From contig AP021856.1 in NCBI GenBank assembly GCA_017347445.1, positions 2,364,613 through 2,428,612 on the forward strand: a DNA stretch of 64,000 nt. The letters run 5' to 3'. Position 1 is the stretch's first letter; each line of letters begins with the position of its first letter. Origin of the DNA: Candidatus Brocadia pituitae (GTDB lineage Bacteria > Planctomycetota > Brocadiia > Brocadiales > Brocadiaceae). Under the pieces are notes generated by a model. That model was not told where the DNA came from. It was given only the letters and a program-made list of their open reading frames with translations, and searched no databases. Shown here one piece after another: positions 45,356 through 52,967 of this stretch. Made by a program: the position numbers and the translations under genes.

Positions 45356-45448
45356 TAAGGTTGGGTTGAATGAAACAAAAACCCAACAGATTTTTCAATG
45401 TTATGCATAGTTGGTGTTGGGTTTCGCTCACGTTCTACCCAACCTTAC
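45356..45448. repeat. Dispersed AGGTTGGGTTGAA hairpin repeat, copy 4
   Basis: The ends GTAAGGTTGGGT (45355-45366) and ACCCAACCTTAC (45437-45448) are exact inverted repeats, with AAACCCAACA and TGTTGGGTTTCG inside. It begins 5 bases past the stop of the DUF5615 toxin gene, so three of four copies touch the 3' end of a toxin gene. Confidence 0.65.
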
Positions 45449-45452
45449 ACAA

Positions 45453-45803
45453 CTACCTTATTCTATATCCCTGCTTAGATAATACGACAAGCCTTCCCTT
45501 GAATGTATAGGCATGGTAGTTCTTAAAGAGGTTATTTACGGCAAAAAAGATGTCTTCTAACAAAGGCGGGTGAATCCGGATAAGGACGATACCGAATAAA
45601 TTCTGTGGAGGATACCTGAGAATATCACCAAAATGTTTATCAAAGGTGATGATGGTTCTTTCTTCTTTTATTGCCAAATCAACAATCGTATCATCTGTTG
45701 CCCCTGGAAGACCGTATTTCTGAATAGCTTTAACATCGTGTCCGGATTTGAGAAGATGCGATATAAGAGGGGGAAATATATTCTCGTCCGCAAGGAATCT
45801 CAA
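45453..45803 (-). CDS. DUF5615 PIN-like toxin (VapC45-like)
   Basis: 116 aa of the DUF5615 family of PIN-like ribonucleases. Acidic metal ligands are visible: FLADENIFP (D5/E6), GATDDTIVDLA, and TIITFDKHFGDI. It starts with TTG, and the sequence CATTGAG overlaps the place where the antitoxin frame would end (TGA) if the antitoxin were full length. The partner is the DUF433 gene directly upstream. The toxin frame is intact. Confidence 0.85.
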   Translation of the reverse strand: MRFLADENIFPPLISHLLKSGHDVKAIQKYGLPGATDDTIVDLAIKEERTIITFDKHFGDILRYPPQNLFGIVLIRIHPPLLEDIFFAVNNLFKNYHAYTFKGRLVVLSKQGYRIR

Positions 45804-45859
45804 TGTTGTGTTGCCTCTTCAAATGGAATATATTCTTGATCCTTAATAAGTGAAGCGGC

Positions 45860-46039
45860 TTAATGCAAACATTGTTTTATATCGTCCTTTGTTATCTGCG
45901 GGTAATAATCCTTTATAATGTCATCAGGTGTTAAACCAGCTTCGAGAAGTTCGATAATGATATATACCATAATCCTCGTCCCTTTTATACATGGTTGACC
46001 ATGACATATATCCGGATTCACTTCTATACGGTTGTCCAT
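45860..46039 (-). pseudogene. DUF433 antitoxin with premature stop codon
   Basis: 59 codons: it begins MDNRIEVNPDICHGQPCIKG, with the DUF433 core CHGQPCIKGTRIMV and AGLTPDDIIKDYYPQIT, and stops at TAA (45860-45862) after QCLH. Beyond the stop the same frame continues for 19 codons (AASLIKDQEYIPFEEATQH) to a TGA that overlaps the TTG start of the toxin. DUF433 proteins usually have LxYAA at this place, so TAA probably replaced a tyrosine codon. The missing part is the C-terminal toxin-binding tail. A truncated antitoxin with an intact toxin should be unstable unless the toxin is silent or the stop is read through. Confidence 0.8.
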
Positions 46040-46432
46040 AAAAGATATTTTCTTTCTTGTTTAAAAAAGATGCGGAGAAATGCTTTTTTCAAAAATATAG
46101 CATAGAAAAAGGCAAAAAACCAAGAGATTTTTTAGGGAACAGAAGACGTTAGGGGGTAAATCTTTTAGATAATCTGTGAAAGAGCTTGTCGCCTTATCAA
46201 AATAATATTGGTGGATCCGGCGTTACAAGACGAACGCCTTGATCCACCCTACCTGTTGTGATGATTTTACATCGCGGGGAAAACATGGTACACTTCCCAT
46301 CTTTCCATTCAACATGAAAATTTCGATGCTTTCAAATGCCTTGGTTCAAGCTGAAATCCCGAACCATCAATGAGGTACGAAACCCAACAGATAAAGTTCT
46401 TCGGCTTCGCTTCAAAAAGAAAGGTAATTGAG
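46040..46432. other. Intergenic region with a hairpin
   Basis: GGTGGATCCGGCGTT (46210-46224) pairs with AACGCCTTGATCCACC (46233-46248), a hairpin of the REP-like kind. No gene seen. Confidence 0.45.
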
Positions 46433-46671
46433 TTACGCTATTAATCCGAGCCTTTTGAGGTTGTCTTCATTCCACTGTGTCCCATTGAGAAAATTTTTGA
46501 GTGTGCCAGGAGGAAGGGTATCTTTCGCGTGATGATAATGGATAACAACGCGTCTACCATCAGTACGCCGATAAACTCGCTGGCTGCCTTTACGTCTTGT
46601 ATACTGGAATCCATCTTTTTCGACCACCCTGATGAGTTCTCTAACGGAAGTGTTTTAAGCCTGTGAATCAT
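46433..46671 (-). pseudogene. hicA: hicA toxin gene with frameshift
   Basis: The ATG at 46671 overlaps the stop of hicB (ATGA), the normal coupling, and reads MIHRLKTLPL. The HicA body then continues in another frame: RELIRVVEKDGF, RKGSQRVYRR and the catalytic-histidine region VIHYHHAKDTLPPGTL, to a stop at 46433. The two parts fit together if one base was lost around 46643. The downstream piece alone (64 codons from a GTG at 46627) lacks the first helix. HicA normally binds and cuts mRNA; this copy should be inactive. Confidence 0.82.
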
Positions 46672-46907
46672 AGAGAAATTGCTATGGCAGGTTCATTTAT
46701 AACTTCTATGGCATCTGATAGCGTTGGCAAGTTCTCACCGGCGGCTAACATGTCTTCAATGTATATTTCAGCGGCATCTTTTATATTTTCCAGGGCTTCT
46801 TGTTTGGAATATCCCCAACTGGAACAACCAGGCAGGACCGGAATTGAAGCGCTCCATCGGCCATCCTCTTCTTCGGTTAAAGTAACTTTTAAAACCAATG
46901 TCTTCAT
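46668..46907 (-). CDS. hicB: HicB-family antitoxin
   Basis: 79 aa. Typical HicB: LTEEEDGRWSASIPVLPGCSSWGYSKQEALENIKDAAEIYIEDM, the degenerate RNase H fold that covers HicA. AGGAGG precedes two adjacent ATG codons (46910 and 46907); I chose the second for spacing. The gene lies upstream of its toxin on the minus strand (the hicBA order). The frame is intact while its toxin is broken. There is no obvious C-terminal DNA-binding domain. Confidence 0.88.
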   Translation of the reverse strand: MKTLVLKVTLTEEEDGRWSASIPVLPGCSSWGYSKQEALENIKDAAEIYIEDMLAAGENLPTLSDAIEVINEPAIAISL

Positions 46908-47297
46908 CATAAACCTCCTGTTTAAAAAATTTAAATTCCTCCTTATTTGGCAATTTTATTGTGAATTGTTTTATAAATCAAGATATATCCGTTAAACTTA
47001 CGTAGGTAAAAAATACGCAGGTTTAGACACAGATAAACAAACAGGCAACGATTTTTTCGTTCACCGCAGAGGACGCTGAGACCGCAGAGAAATTAACGTG
47101 GGATGGAACCACAGAGGGCACTGAGACAGAGTGCAGACAGGTGGGAGGCATGGACAAACTTGTTTGTCCGTGTGCCATTGCCTTATTAACAATTAAGGGG
47201 TTAAGGAAAGACAACAGATGGCAGACGACTGTAACTATCTGTGGACTCTGTAACTAAATTTTGATAGTATTCAATTTTAAGAAAGGAGGTGAGAAAA
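46908..47297. other. Intergenic region before the RiPP cluster
   Basis: Contains ACCGCAGAGGACGCTGAG-type words (47078-47095) and TTTGTCCGTG (47161-47170), both common dispersed repeats. The promoter of the peptide cluster should lie after 47200, but I cannot point to a clear one. Confidence 0.4.
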
Positions 47298-47480
47298 ATG
47301 TCAGAAAAGATTTCAGCAGGAGACATTGGTCAGGCGGAACATGGTTTACCTGCTTCCCACACCAGGAAGCCTTTTGCGGAGCCCAAATTAACCTTCATTG
47401 AGCCAAAGCTTACAAAGCATGGCGATGCAACCAGGATTACGCATCAGAGCAATGGGTTTTTTAGTGCATTTGTACCGTAG
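47298..47480 (+). CDS. RiPP precursor peptide with lasso-type leader motif
   Basis: 60 aa. The ATG at 47298 has the strong ribosome site AAAGGAGG 7 bases upstream. Residues 33-48 (FIEPKLTKHGDATRIT) match the lasso leader signature YxxPxLxxxGxxxxxT exactly, with F for Y; a second partial copy lies just before (FAEPKLT, 26-32). In lasso peptides the conserved Thr is the second-last leader residue, so cleavage is expected after H49, giving the core QSNGFFSAFVP. That core has no Asp or Glu and cannot form a lasso ring. The peptide lies 17 bases upstream of an HPr-kinase-like gene, followed by radical SAM, PqqD-like and B2 protease genes. I infer that it is the substrate of this set. Confidence 0.75.
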   Translation: MSEKISAGDIGQAEHGLPASHTRKPFAEPKLTFIEPKLTKHGDATRITHQSNGFFSAFVP

Positions 47481-47497
47481 TCAAAATAAGGGATCTC

Positions 47498-48523
47498 ATG
47501 AAAAAAGAGGACGAGAAGTTGGGAGGATGGGAAGCTGAGATGGCCGAAACAGGGGTTGATTTCTACTCTTTGTACGAATTGATCATTGAGGTTCGATGGG
47601 AAGGGGAAGGAATCGAGGATGAGCTTGAACAGTTCTTCTCTTCCTTTCCCTTTACCCAGGTAGGAGGGAGCGGGCATGCTGCTGATGTTACCTTACATTT
47701 TGCAGCTACGGATACCCCGCTAAAAACCCCTTATTCACAGGTAACGCCTCTTTCTTTCTATGATTTATCGATTTATGAAATGGGGGGGTCTGTTTATATT
47801 TCTGACGGGTTATCCAGTTTTTATGCACAGCCTCAGGCAGGTATGGGGCAGATAACTCTCTATGGCAGGGGTAAGGAATCGCATCGTGTATCGAAGCACA
47901 ACCTTTTTCTCGTTGGTCTCTTTCATCTCTTGCCTTACCAAAATCTCTATCACCTCCATGCTGCCGGACTCGTGAGAGATGAGAAAGGGTATTTGTTTAT
48001 TGGTGAATCAGGGAGCGGCAAGTCAAGTCTTTCCCTGAGTCTCGTCCGTCAGGGCTGGCGCTACCTTTCAGACGATGTGCTTTTGTTTCGACCATCAATG
48101 AACGGTGTTGAGGCGCTGTCCTTTCGCAAGCAGTTTTTTCTGGATCCAGCTTTGTCCCGTCATTACCACGAGATATCTGCCCACCTTGAGGAAACTCCTT
48201 ATGGTGACGATACGAAACAGCTTTTCGATGTGGAATCAGTCTATCCGGACCAATTCAGTTCAAACTGTTTCCCCAGGATATTAATTTTTACCCGTATTGT
48301 GCCTCATGCTGAAAGCGCACTGGTTCCTATAGACCGGGCATCCGTCATGGTCAGACTGATGCAACAGAGCGCCACCCTGTTCTTTAACCGTCAGGTAGTC
48401 AGGGCACATGCGGATGCTTTAAAACGGCTTCTGTATCAGACCACGCATTATCAATTGTTTGCCGGCGTTGATTTACGGGAAGATCCAGCAAAAATTTCTG
48501 AGATCTTAGGATGTCATGAATGA
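47498..48523 (+). CDS. HPr-kinase-like P-loop protein of RiPP cluster
   Basis: 341 aa. The C-terminal half is the HPr kinase/phosphorylase fold: YHLHAAGLV, the P-loop GESGSGKSSLSLS and the SDDVLLFR motif, whose aspartates serve catalysis. The N-terminal 150 residues are less clear. Proteins of this type occur in lasso-peptide clusters, where some phosphorylate the C-terminal serine of the precursor (paeninodin type). The core peptide here has serines (S51, S56) that could be targets. It starts 17 bases after the peptide gene and overlaps the radical SAM gene by 8 bases (ATGAATGA). The role in this pathway is inferred. Confidence 0.82.
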   Translation: MKKEDEKLGGWEAEMAETGVDFYSLYELIIEVRWEGEGIEDELEQFFSSFPFTQVGGSGHAADVTLHFAATDTPLKTPYSQVTPLSFYDLSIYEMGGSVYISDGLSSFYAQPQAGMGQITLYGRGKESHRVSKHNLFLVGLFHLLPYQNLYHLHAAGLVRDEKGYLFIGESGSGKSSLSLSLVRQGWRYLSDDVLLFRPSMNGVEALSFRKQFFLDPALSRHYHEISAHLEETPYGDDTKQLFDVESVYPDQFSSNCFPRILIFTRIVPHAESALVPIDRASVMVRLMQQSATLFFNRQVVRAHADALKRLLYQTTHYQLFAGVDLREDPAKISEILGCHE

Positions 48524-49511
48524 CGTTCACATCATTTTTGAACTTACCAATGACTGCAATCTGCGCTGCGCGCACTGCCTGAGGGACAAATCGTCTCCGC
48601 ATGGATACCTGTCTTTAGAGGTCATCGAACAGGTTTTAAGGGAAATGCAATCTTTCCATCGCATCAACATGGTCTCTTTCACCGGCGGTGAACCTACCTT
48701 GCACCCACAATTCCCGGAGATCATTAGGATAGTCGCCCACGGAGGGCACCGTTTTGGTTTTGTGACCAATGGCTGGCATTTTTCTGGCACCTACCATGCG
48801 CTCTTACCGTACAAGTCTCTGCTGAAAGCGGTCACTTTCAGTCTGGATGGCGCGCGGGAAGAGACGCACGACGCCCTTCGCGGAAGAGGCTCATACCGCA
48901 AACTCATGCAGGCCATGAGTATTTGTGTGGTAAAGGACATTCCCTTTACCCTGAACACAACCGTTACCGCTCATAACTGCGATGAGTTACAGGAAATGGC
49001 AGAGTTTGCGACGAAACTGGGAAGCCAGGGGCTGAGGTTCGGTCATCTCTTACCCACTCCTTTGACGGCAACGCAGAGGCTGGATGTATCACCTGATAAA
49101 CGAAGAGAGGTGGAAAATACCGTCTCACGGCTTCAATGCGTCTTTCCTTTACGAATTTCCATGGCTCCAAGGGACTATATTGCACCGAATATCCCATGCG
49201 CCCCGTTGCGGATGGAGGAATTCAATATCGACTGGCGCGGCAATCTCACCCTGTGCTGTAATTTGTCCGGGCATGGAGATGGTGTGGGAAACGGAGATAT
49301 CATAGGCAATTTGCATGAGATGAGTTTTTCTGAGGCTTATAAACGCCTGGTTAAATTGAATAGGAAGTTTTTTCATGATAAGAGCCGGGACATGAGAGAT
49401 GAGGACGTAGATTCCTTTCCTTGCTGGTATTGCCTGAATCATTTTAAGAAAGTAGATTGGCTTAAGTATTATCTTGAAAATCCGTGGTCAAGCCTTGTCG
49501 GGACGAAATAG
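48516..49511 (+). CDS. Radical SAM enzyme with C-terminal cysteine-rich (SPASM/twitch-like) region
   Basis: 331 aa. The cluster-binding motif CNLRCAHC (C14, C18, C21) is near the N-terminus, followed by the SAM-binding VSFTGGEPTLHP and the strand motif FSLDGAREETHDALRG. Near the C-terminus are further cysteines (IPCAPL, LTLCCNLSG, FPCWYCLNHF) in the style of SPASM or twitch domains that bind auxiliary Fe-S clusters, as in peptide-modifying enzymes. The gene overlaps the kinase gene and is followed by PqqD-like and B2 genes. Location strongly suggests the precursor at 47298 is the substrate. The bond formed cannot be read from the sequence. Confidence 0.85.
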   Translation: MNDVHIIFELTNDCNLRCAHCLRDKSSPHGYLSLEVIEQVLREMQSFHRINMVSFTGGEPTLHPQFPEIIRIVAHGGHRFGFVTNGWHFSGTYHALLPYKSLLKAVTFSLDGAREETHDALRGRGSYRKLMQAMSICVVKDIPFTLNTTVTAHNCDELQEMAEFATKLGSQGLRFGHLLPTPLTATQRLDVSPDKRREVENTVSRLQCVFPLRISMAPRDYIAPNIPCAPLRMEEFNIDWRGNLTLCCNLSGHGDGVGNGDIIGNLHEMSFSEAYKRLVKLNRKFFHDKSRDMRDEDVDSFPCWYCLNHFKKVDWLKYYLENPWSSLVGTK

Positions 49512-49707
49512 TATGCGTTGTAAAGTATAGATCGTGAACTATAAATCAGGCTGCCTTCGGTAGCAACACAAATTACCCCTCCCTTGACGGGAGGGGCGAG
49601 GGGAGGGTGATACGCTATTTCCCTTCACCCCCACCCAACCTCCCCCATCGAGGGGGAAGAACTCATTGTTTGAAATTTCTTGTACATTAAATGGGCAGAG
49701 GGAATCG
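49512..49707. repeat. Spacer with GC-rich hairpins inside the RiPP cluster
   Basis: CCCCTCCCTTGACGGGAGGGG (about 49576-49596) is a hairpin related to the one at 28011; a second run, CCTCCCCCATCGAGGGGGA, follows at 49650-49668. This 196-base spacer splits the cluster into two parts. Confidence 0.45.
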
Positions 49708-49992
49708 ATGATCCAGTTAAACCAGCATATTACACCGGATCCAGAGGTTATTGTCACGGAACTGGAGGGCAAAGAGGCCGTTCTTCTCCATCTGGGCACA
49801 AGGATGTATTTTACCTTAAACGAGACAGGGCTGCGGATCTGGCAGATGTTGAGTAGCGGTCTTACGCCCGGAGAGATAAGCGAACGGCTTTTAAAAGAAT
49901 TCGATATTTCCCCTGAGAAGGCCAGGGAAAGTGCACTCAATCTCATTCATGAACTTATTCAAGAGAAATTAGTAAAGATTTCTGATGGGTAG
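49708..49992 (+). CDS. PqqD-like RiPP recognition element (lasso B1-like)
   Basis: 94 aa. The PqqD fold is recognisable: EGKEAVLLHLGTRMYFTLNETGLRIWQML, then SPEKARESALNLIHELIQEKLV. Such winged-helix proteins grip the leader peptide through the YxxP region and hand it to the enzymes. I chose the ATG at 49708 with GAGGG 5 bases upstream over an upstream start at 49666. It overlaps the B2 gene by 8 bases, so the two are coupled, as lasso B1 and B2 are. Confidence 0.87.
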   Translation: MIQLNQHITPDPEVIVTELEGKEAVLLHLGTRMYFTLNETGLRIWQMLSSGLTPGEISERLLKEFDISPEKARESALNLIHELIQEKLVKISDG

Positions 49993-50482
49993 TCAAACAG
50001 GGATCATGCAGAAATTCAGGGTAAATTTCACCTCTTTCCGGGAGGTGTGGCTTTTTATCCAAATCTTCTTCCTGGTTACTCTATCACCGGTAGCGCTCAG
50101 GCTATTCTCCATTCCAAGGCTTATGAGGATATGTACCCCCCGGTATTTGAAGGTTTATGAAGGCAGGAACCGGGAGAATTTAAGAGCAAAGGCCGTGAAG
50201 TTCACGGACTATATCCTGGGCTGGAATGCCTTGAGATGTAGAAATACCTGTCTCAAACGCGCGCTGGTGCTCTATTATTTTTTGAGGAAATGGGGGATGG
50301 ATGTGCGGGTATGCTTTGGGGTAAGATATGCGGCGCACAAGAGGCTTGACGGCCATGCCTGGCTGCTTTACCAGGGCGACATTTTTCTGGAAAGAAACAC
50401 CGAACGGACAAAGGCCTACACGCAGACGTATTGTTTTCCTGATACGATGGAGCAAATTAAACAAAATTATCACCATGGCTGA
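49985..50482 (+). CDS. Lasso-type B2 leader peptidase (transglutaminase-like)
   Basis: 165 aa, Transglut_core3 family. The catalytic cysteine is in CRNTCLKRALVLYYFLR and the histidine in LDGHAWLLYQGDIFLE, with an aspartate nearby. An N-terminal hydrophobic stretch (VWLFIQIFFLVTLSPVALRLF) may attach it to the membrane, as in other B2 proteins. The start may be at 49985 (ATG overlapping the B1 stop) or at 50006, where AGGGATC precedes the ATG. B2 proteins cut lasso leaders after the residue following the conserved Thr. Confidence 0.88.
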   Translation: MGSQTGIMQKFRVNFTSFREVWLFIQIFFLVTLSPVALRLFSIPRLMRICTPRYLKVYEGRNRENLRAKAVKFTDYILGWNALRCRNTCLKRALVLYYFLRKWGMDVRVCFGVRYAAHKRLDGHAWLLYQGDIFLERNTERTKAYTQTYCFPDTMEQIKQNYHHG

Positions 50483-50914
50483 TCGTATAAATTAGTTATT
50501 AAGTGGGGCTTCTCGGTCCCCCGCTGTCGGGGGTAAGGGGGTGGAACAAACACATGAAAGCCAACTCAAAAAGCAATTATGCCTATAACTGCAAATTACA
50601 GCCCCTTGCAAATAAGGTGCGTGGTTGAAGAAAGAGAAAAGTCCACCCCCTTCACCCCCGCCAGCGGGGGACAAACAAAAATCCCCCTTTGAAAAGGGGG
50701 ATTCAGTGGGTTGTCTGGTATGCTATGATACAACGTTGAAATTCCAATACATAAATTAGGTCTTCAGCGACTTTCCCCCCCTGTTTCCCCCCGTAAACTG
50801 GGGGATTATGGGGGGTAATTGAAATTCCTAAACCTTAATTGGCCTTCGGCAACTTTTTCAATGTAGAGAGACGAGGCTCGTCGCTCTGCAACCGCGGCTT
50901 TGAAATTCGAGAAC
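50483..50914. other. Intergenic spacer full of G/C-run repeats
   Basis: Hairpins built from CCCCC/GGGGG runs lie around 50515-50540, 50640-50665, 50680-50702 (AATCCCCCTTT-GA-AAAGGGGGATT) and 50778-50815. They resemble dispersed intergenic repeats. No gene seen. Confidence 0.4.
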
Positions 50915-52213
50915 ATGAACATATCACACAAAAACAGACTCTTACTCCATTGCCTTCAGGCAGGTATCTCCGGGGATAGAGAAGATACCATTCGGGACAT
51001 CATAAGCCCTGCCTTAAACTGGGAAGAGGTCTTAGCGTCTGCTTCTCACCATGATGTTGCACCATTACTGTATCGCAGTCTAACGAATATCGGCAAGGGC
51101 AATGGCATCCCCCAGGAAGTCATGGACCGGCTCAGGACCGCCTATCTCGATAATTTAGCCAGAAATATGTACCTGTATGCCGAACTCAGGAGGATTTTGG
51201 AGACGCTTTATAGAAAAGACGTACAAGTGATTTTTCTCAAGGGCGCTGCCCTGGCGAAAATGGTTTACGGGGATATTGGTTTAAGACCGATGAGTGACGT
51301 TGATATCTTAGTCAGAAGGGGAGATTTATCAAAGGCAGTGGAATTGTTATTTCACATGGGGTATGGTTTATACAATGATCAGGAGGCGCAGAACCGAAAT
51401 ATTAATGTGAAAGAACTGATTAACACCTATAATCGTCATGTACCTGCTTTGAGCCATCCAAGAGGAATACAAAAACTGGATATACATTGGACAATACCAG
51501 ACAGCCCATTCACTATAGCGGGTTTATGGGAAAGGGCAAAAACGATAAAAATTGACAAGGCAGATGTCCTGGTACTCTCCTTAGAAGACCTTCTGCTGCA
51601 TCTGTCTTTACATACTTCCGTTCATCACAAATTTCATGATCACGGGCTAAAACAACTCTATGATATTGCGATAACGATTCATCAGTATCTTAAGGAAATC
51701 GATTGGGATCAACTTCGACTTCGTGCTTATGAGTGGAGAACAGGGAAATACCTGTATCTTACCTTACGCCTTTCCCGGGAGATTCTCGGAGCAATTGTGC
51801 CAGAAAGAATTTTATCTGCCCTTAAACCAAAGGCATTCAATGAAAAATTACTTATGGAAGCCAAAAGGCGTATCCTTTTTCAGAATGGAGGGAAATCCGA
51901 TCAGAAATCTTCTTTTGAAGACATTCCTCATCTTGATAAATTTCATCCCGACAACAACCTTTTGAAAAGAGCCTCGTTTATTTTCAAGAGAATATTTATT
52001 CCTCCTGCAGAACTGGCATCTCTCTACTCGCTGCCGGCATCTTCCAGGCATATTTACCTTTATTATTTTCTCCGATTTATCTCACAACTACACCGTAACA
52101 TCCCCAGATATCTTCCTTTTTTTCTTTACCTGTTAAGACAGAGAAAAGAATCTCCCTACATTCATAATCTGGACTTATGGCTAAATACCCAGGACTTTAA
52201 CACAAGGTTGTGA
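50915..52213 (+). CDS. Nucleotidyltransferase family protein (NTP_transf_5) of RiPP cluster
   Basis: 432 aa. The fold is marked by VIFLKGAALAKMVYGDIGLRPMSDVDILV, where GDIGLRPMSDVDI carries the metal-binding D-x-D pair. Members of this family accompany lasso and related peptide clusters and are thought to modify the peptide or a carrier; their reaction is not settled. I chose the ATG at 50915; a TTG at 50900 is in frame. The C-terminal region (about residues 330-430) is basic and hydrophobic. It is 430 bases from the B2 gene, so it could have its own promoter, but the direction and family suggest it is the last gene of the cluster. Confidence 0.82.
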   Translation: MNISHKNRLLLHCLQAGISGDREDTIRDIISPALNWEEVLASASHHDVAPLLYRSLTNIGKGNGIPQEVMDRLRTAYLDNLARNMYLYAELRRILETLYRKDVQVIFLKGAALAKMVYGDIGLRPMSDVDILVRRGDLSKAVELLFHMGYGLYNDQEAQNRNINVKELINTYNRHVPALSHPRGIQKLDIHWTIPDSPFTIAGLWERAKTIKIDKADVLVLSLEDLLLHLSLHTSVHHKFHDHGLKQLYDIAITIHQYLKEIDWDQLRLRAYEWRTGKYLYLTLRLSREILGAIVPERILSALKPKAFNEKLLMEAKRRILFQNGGKSDQKSSFEDIPHLDKFHPDNNLLKRASFIFKRIFIPPAELASLYSLPASSRHIYLYYFLRFISQLHRNIPRYLPFFLYLLRQRKESPYIHNLDLWLNTQDFNTRL

Positions 52214-52300
52214 TTCAGCCATCTGCAAAGAGCATAAAGTTAATGATGTATTTGTGTCTCCTTGCCCACAATCATATGTCAAAAAAGCCGTAAATTTATT

Positions 52301-52329
52301 TTGTAATTACCAGAATATTTCATTATAAT
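52301..52329 (+). promoter_or_regulatory. Sigma-70-type promoter for bacterioferritin
   Basis: TTGTAA (52301-52306), 17 bases, TATAAT (52324-52329). Transcription would start about 45 bases before the bfr ATG. No clear Fur box was recognised. Confidence 0.6.
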
Positions 52330-52380
52330 CCGGTCTTAAGAAAACCGAAAAATTCTTATGAAAGAAAAGGAGAATGTTCT

Positions 52381-52863
52381 ATGAAGGGAAGCGCAAAAGT
52401 TATCGAAGTATTGAATGAGGTACTTACGGCAGAGATTACTGCTATTAATCAATATTTTATCCACGCCAAGATGTGTGAAAACTGGGGATATTTACTCCTG
52501 TATGACGATACCGAAAAAAGGGCAATAGAAGAGATGAAGCATGCGGAAAACCTGATTGAGCGTATCTTATATTTAGAAGGCATCCCTATTATCACCAAGC
52601 TCGATAAAATCAATGTAGGAAATGCGGTAAAAGAACAAACTGAGAATGACTATGGACTCGAAAAGGTTGCCATTCAAAGGCTCCAAAGGGCTATCAAACT
52701 GTGCATTGATGAAGCCGATGGCGGCTCACGCGAGTTGCTTGAGCATATCCTTGTTGATGAGGAACGGCATGCGAACGACCTGGAGGCATACCTCCAGCAA
52801 ATTCAGGACATGGGTATTCAGAATTTCCTGGTCACCCAGGTGCACAAAAAGGAAAAATCTTAA
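52381..52863 (+). CDS. bfr: Bacterioferritin
   Basis: 160 aa four-helix protein that stores iron as a 24-mer with ferroxidase centres and binds heme between subunits. The ferroxidase ligands are in place: E18 ([11 protein letters not shown]), E51/H54 (EEMKHAEN), E94 (QTENDYG region), E127/H130 ([10 protein letters not shown]). The heme-ligating methionine M52 is present in EMKHAEN. AAGGAGAA precedes the ATG. For an anammox cell with many hemes, iron storage is expected. It has its own promoter. Confidence 0.95.
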   Translation: MKGSAKVIEVLNEVLTAEITAINQYFIHAKMCENWGYLLLYDDTEKRAIEEMKHAENLIERILYLEGIPIITKLDKINVGNAVKEQTENDYGLEKVAIQRLQRAIKLCIDEADGGSRELLEHILVDEERHANDLEAYLQQIQDMGIQNFLVTQVHKKEKS

Positions 52864-52896
52864 CCCGTTCTTTCTAGAGTAAATCTATCAGTACTT

Positions 52897-52967
52897 GTAG
52901 GGGCGAAGCATTTGCTAATATTAATACGGATACATTTTATTTACATAAGTAAATGCTTCGCCCCTAC
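52897..52967. repeat. Inverted repeat with 17-bp perfect arms downstream of bfr
   Basis: GTAGGGGCGAAGCATTT (52897-52913) and AAATGCTTCGCCCCTAC (52951-52967), separated by 37 AT-rich bases. It may end bfr transcription, or be a small mobile repeat. The remainder of 52864-53188 holds no gene. Confidence 0.6.

Noticed and set aside
47298-50482. Classical lasso-peptide cluster
   Set aside because: Leader motif, B1 and B2 fit, but there is no asparagine-synthetase-like cyclase and the core has no Asp/Glu at ring positions 7-9.
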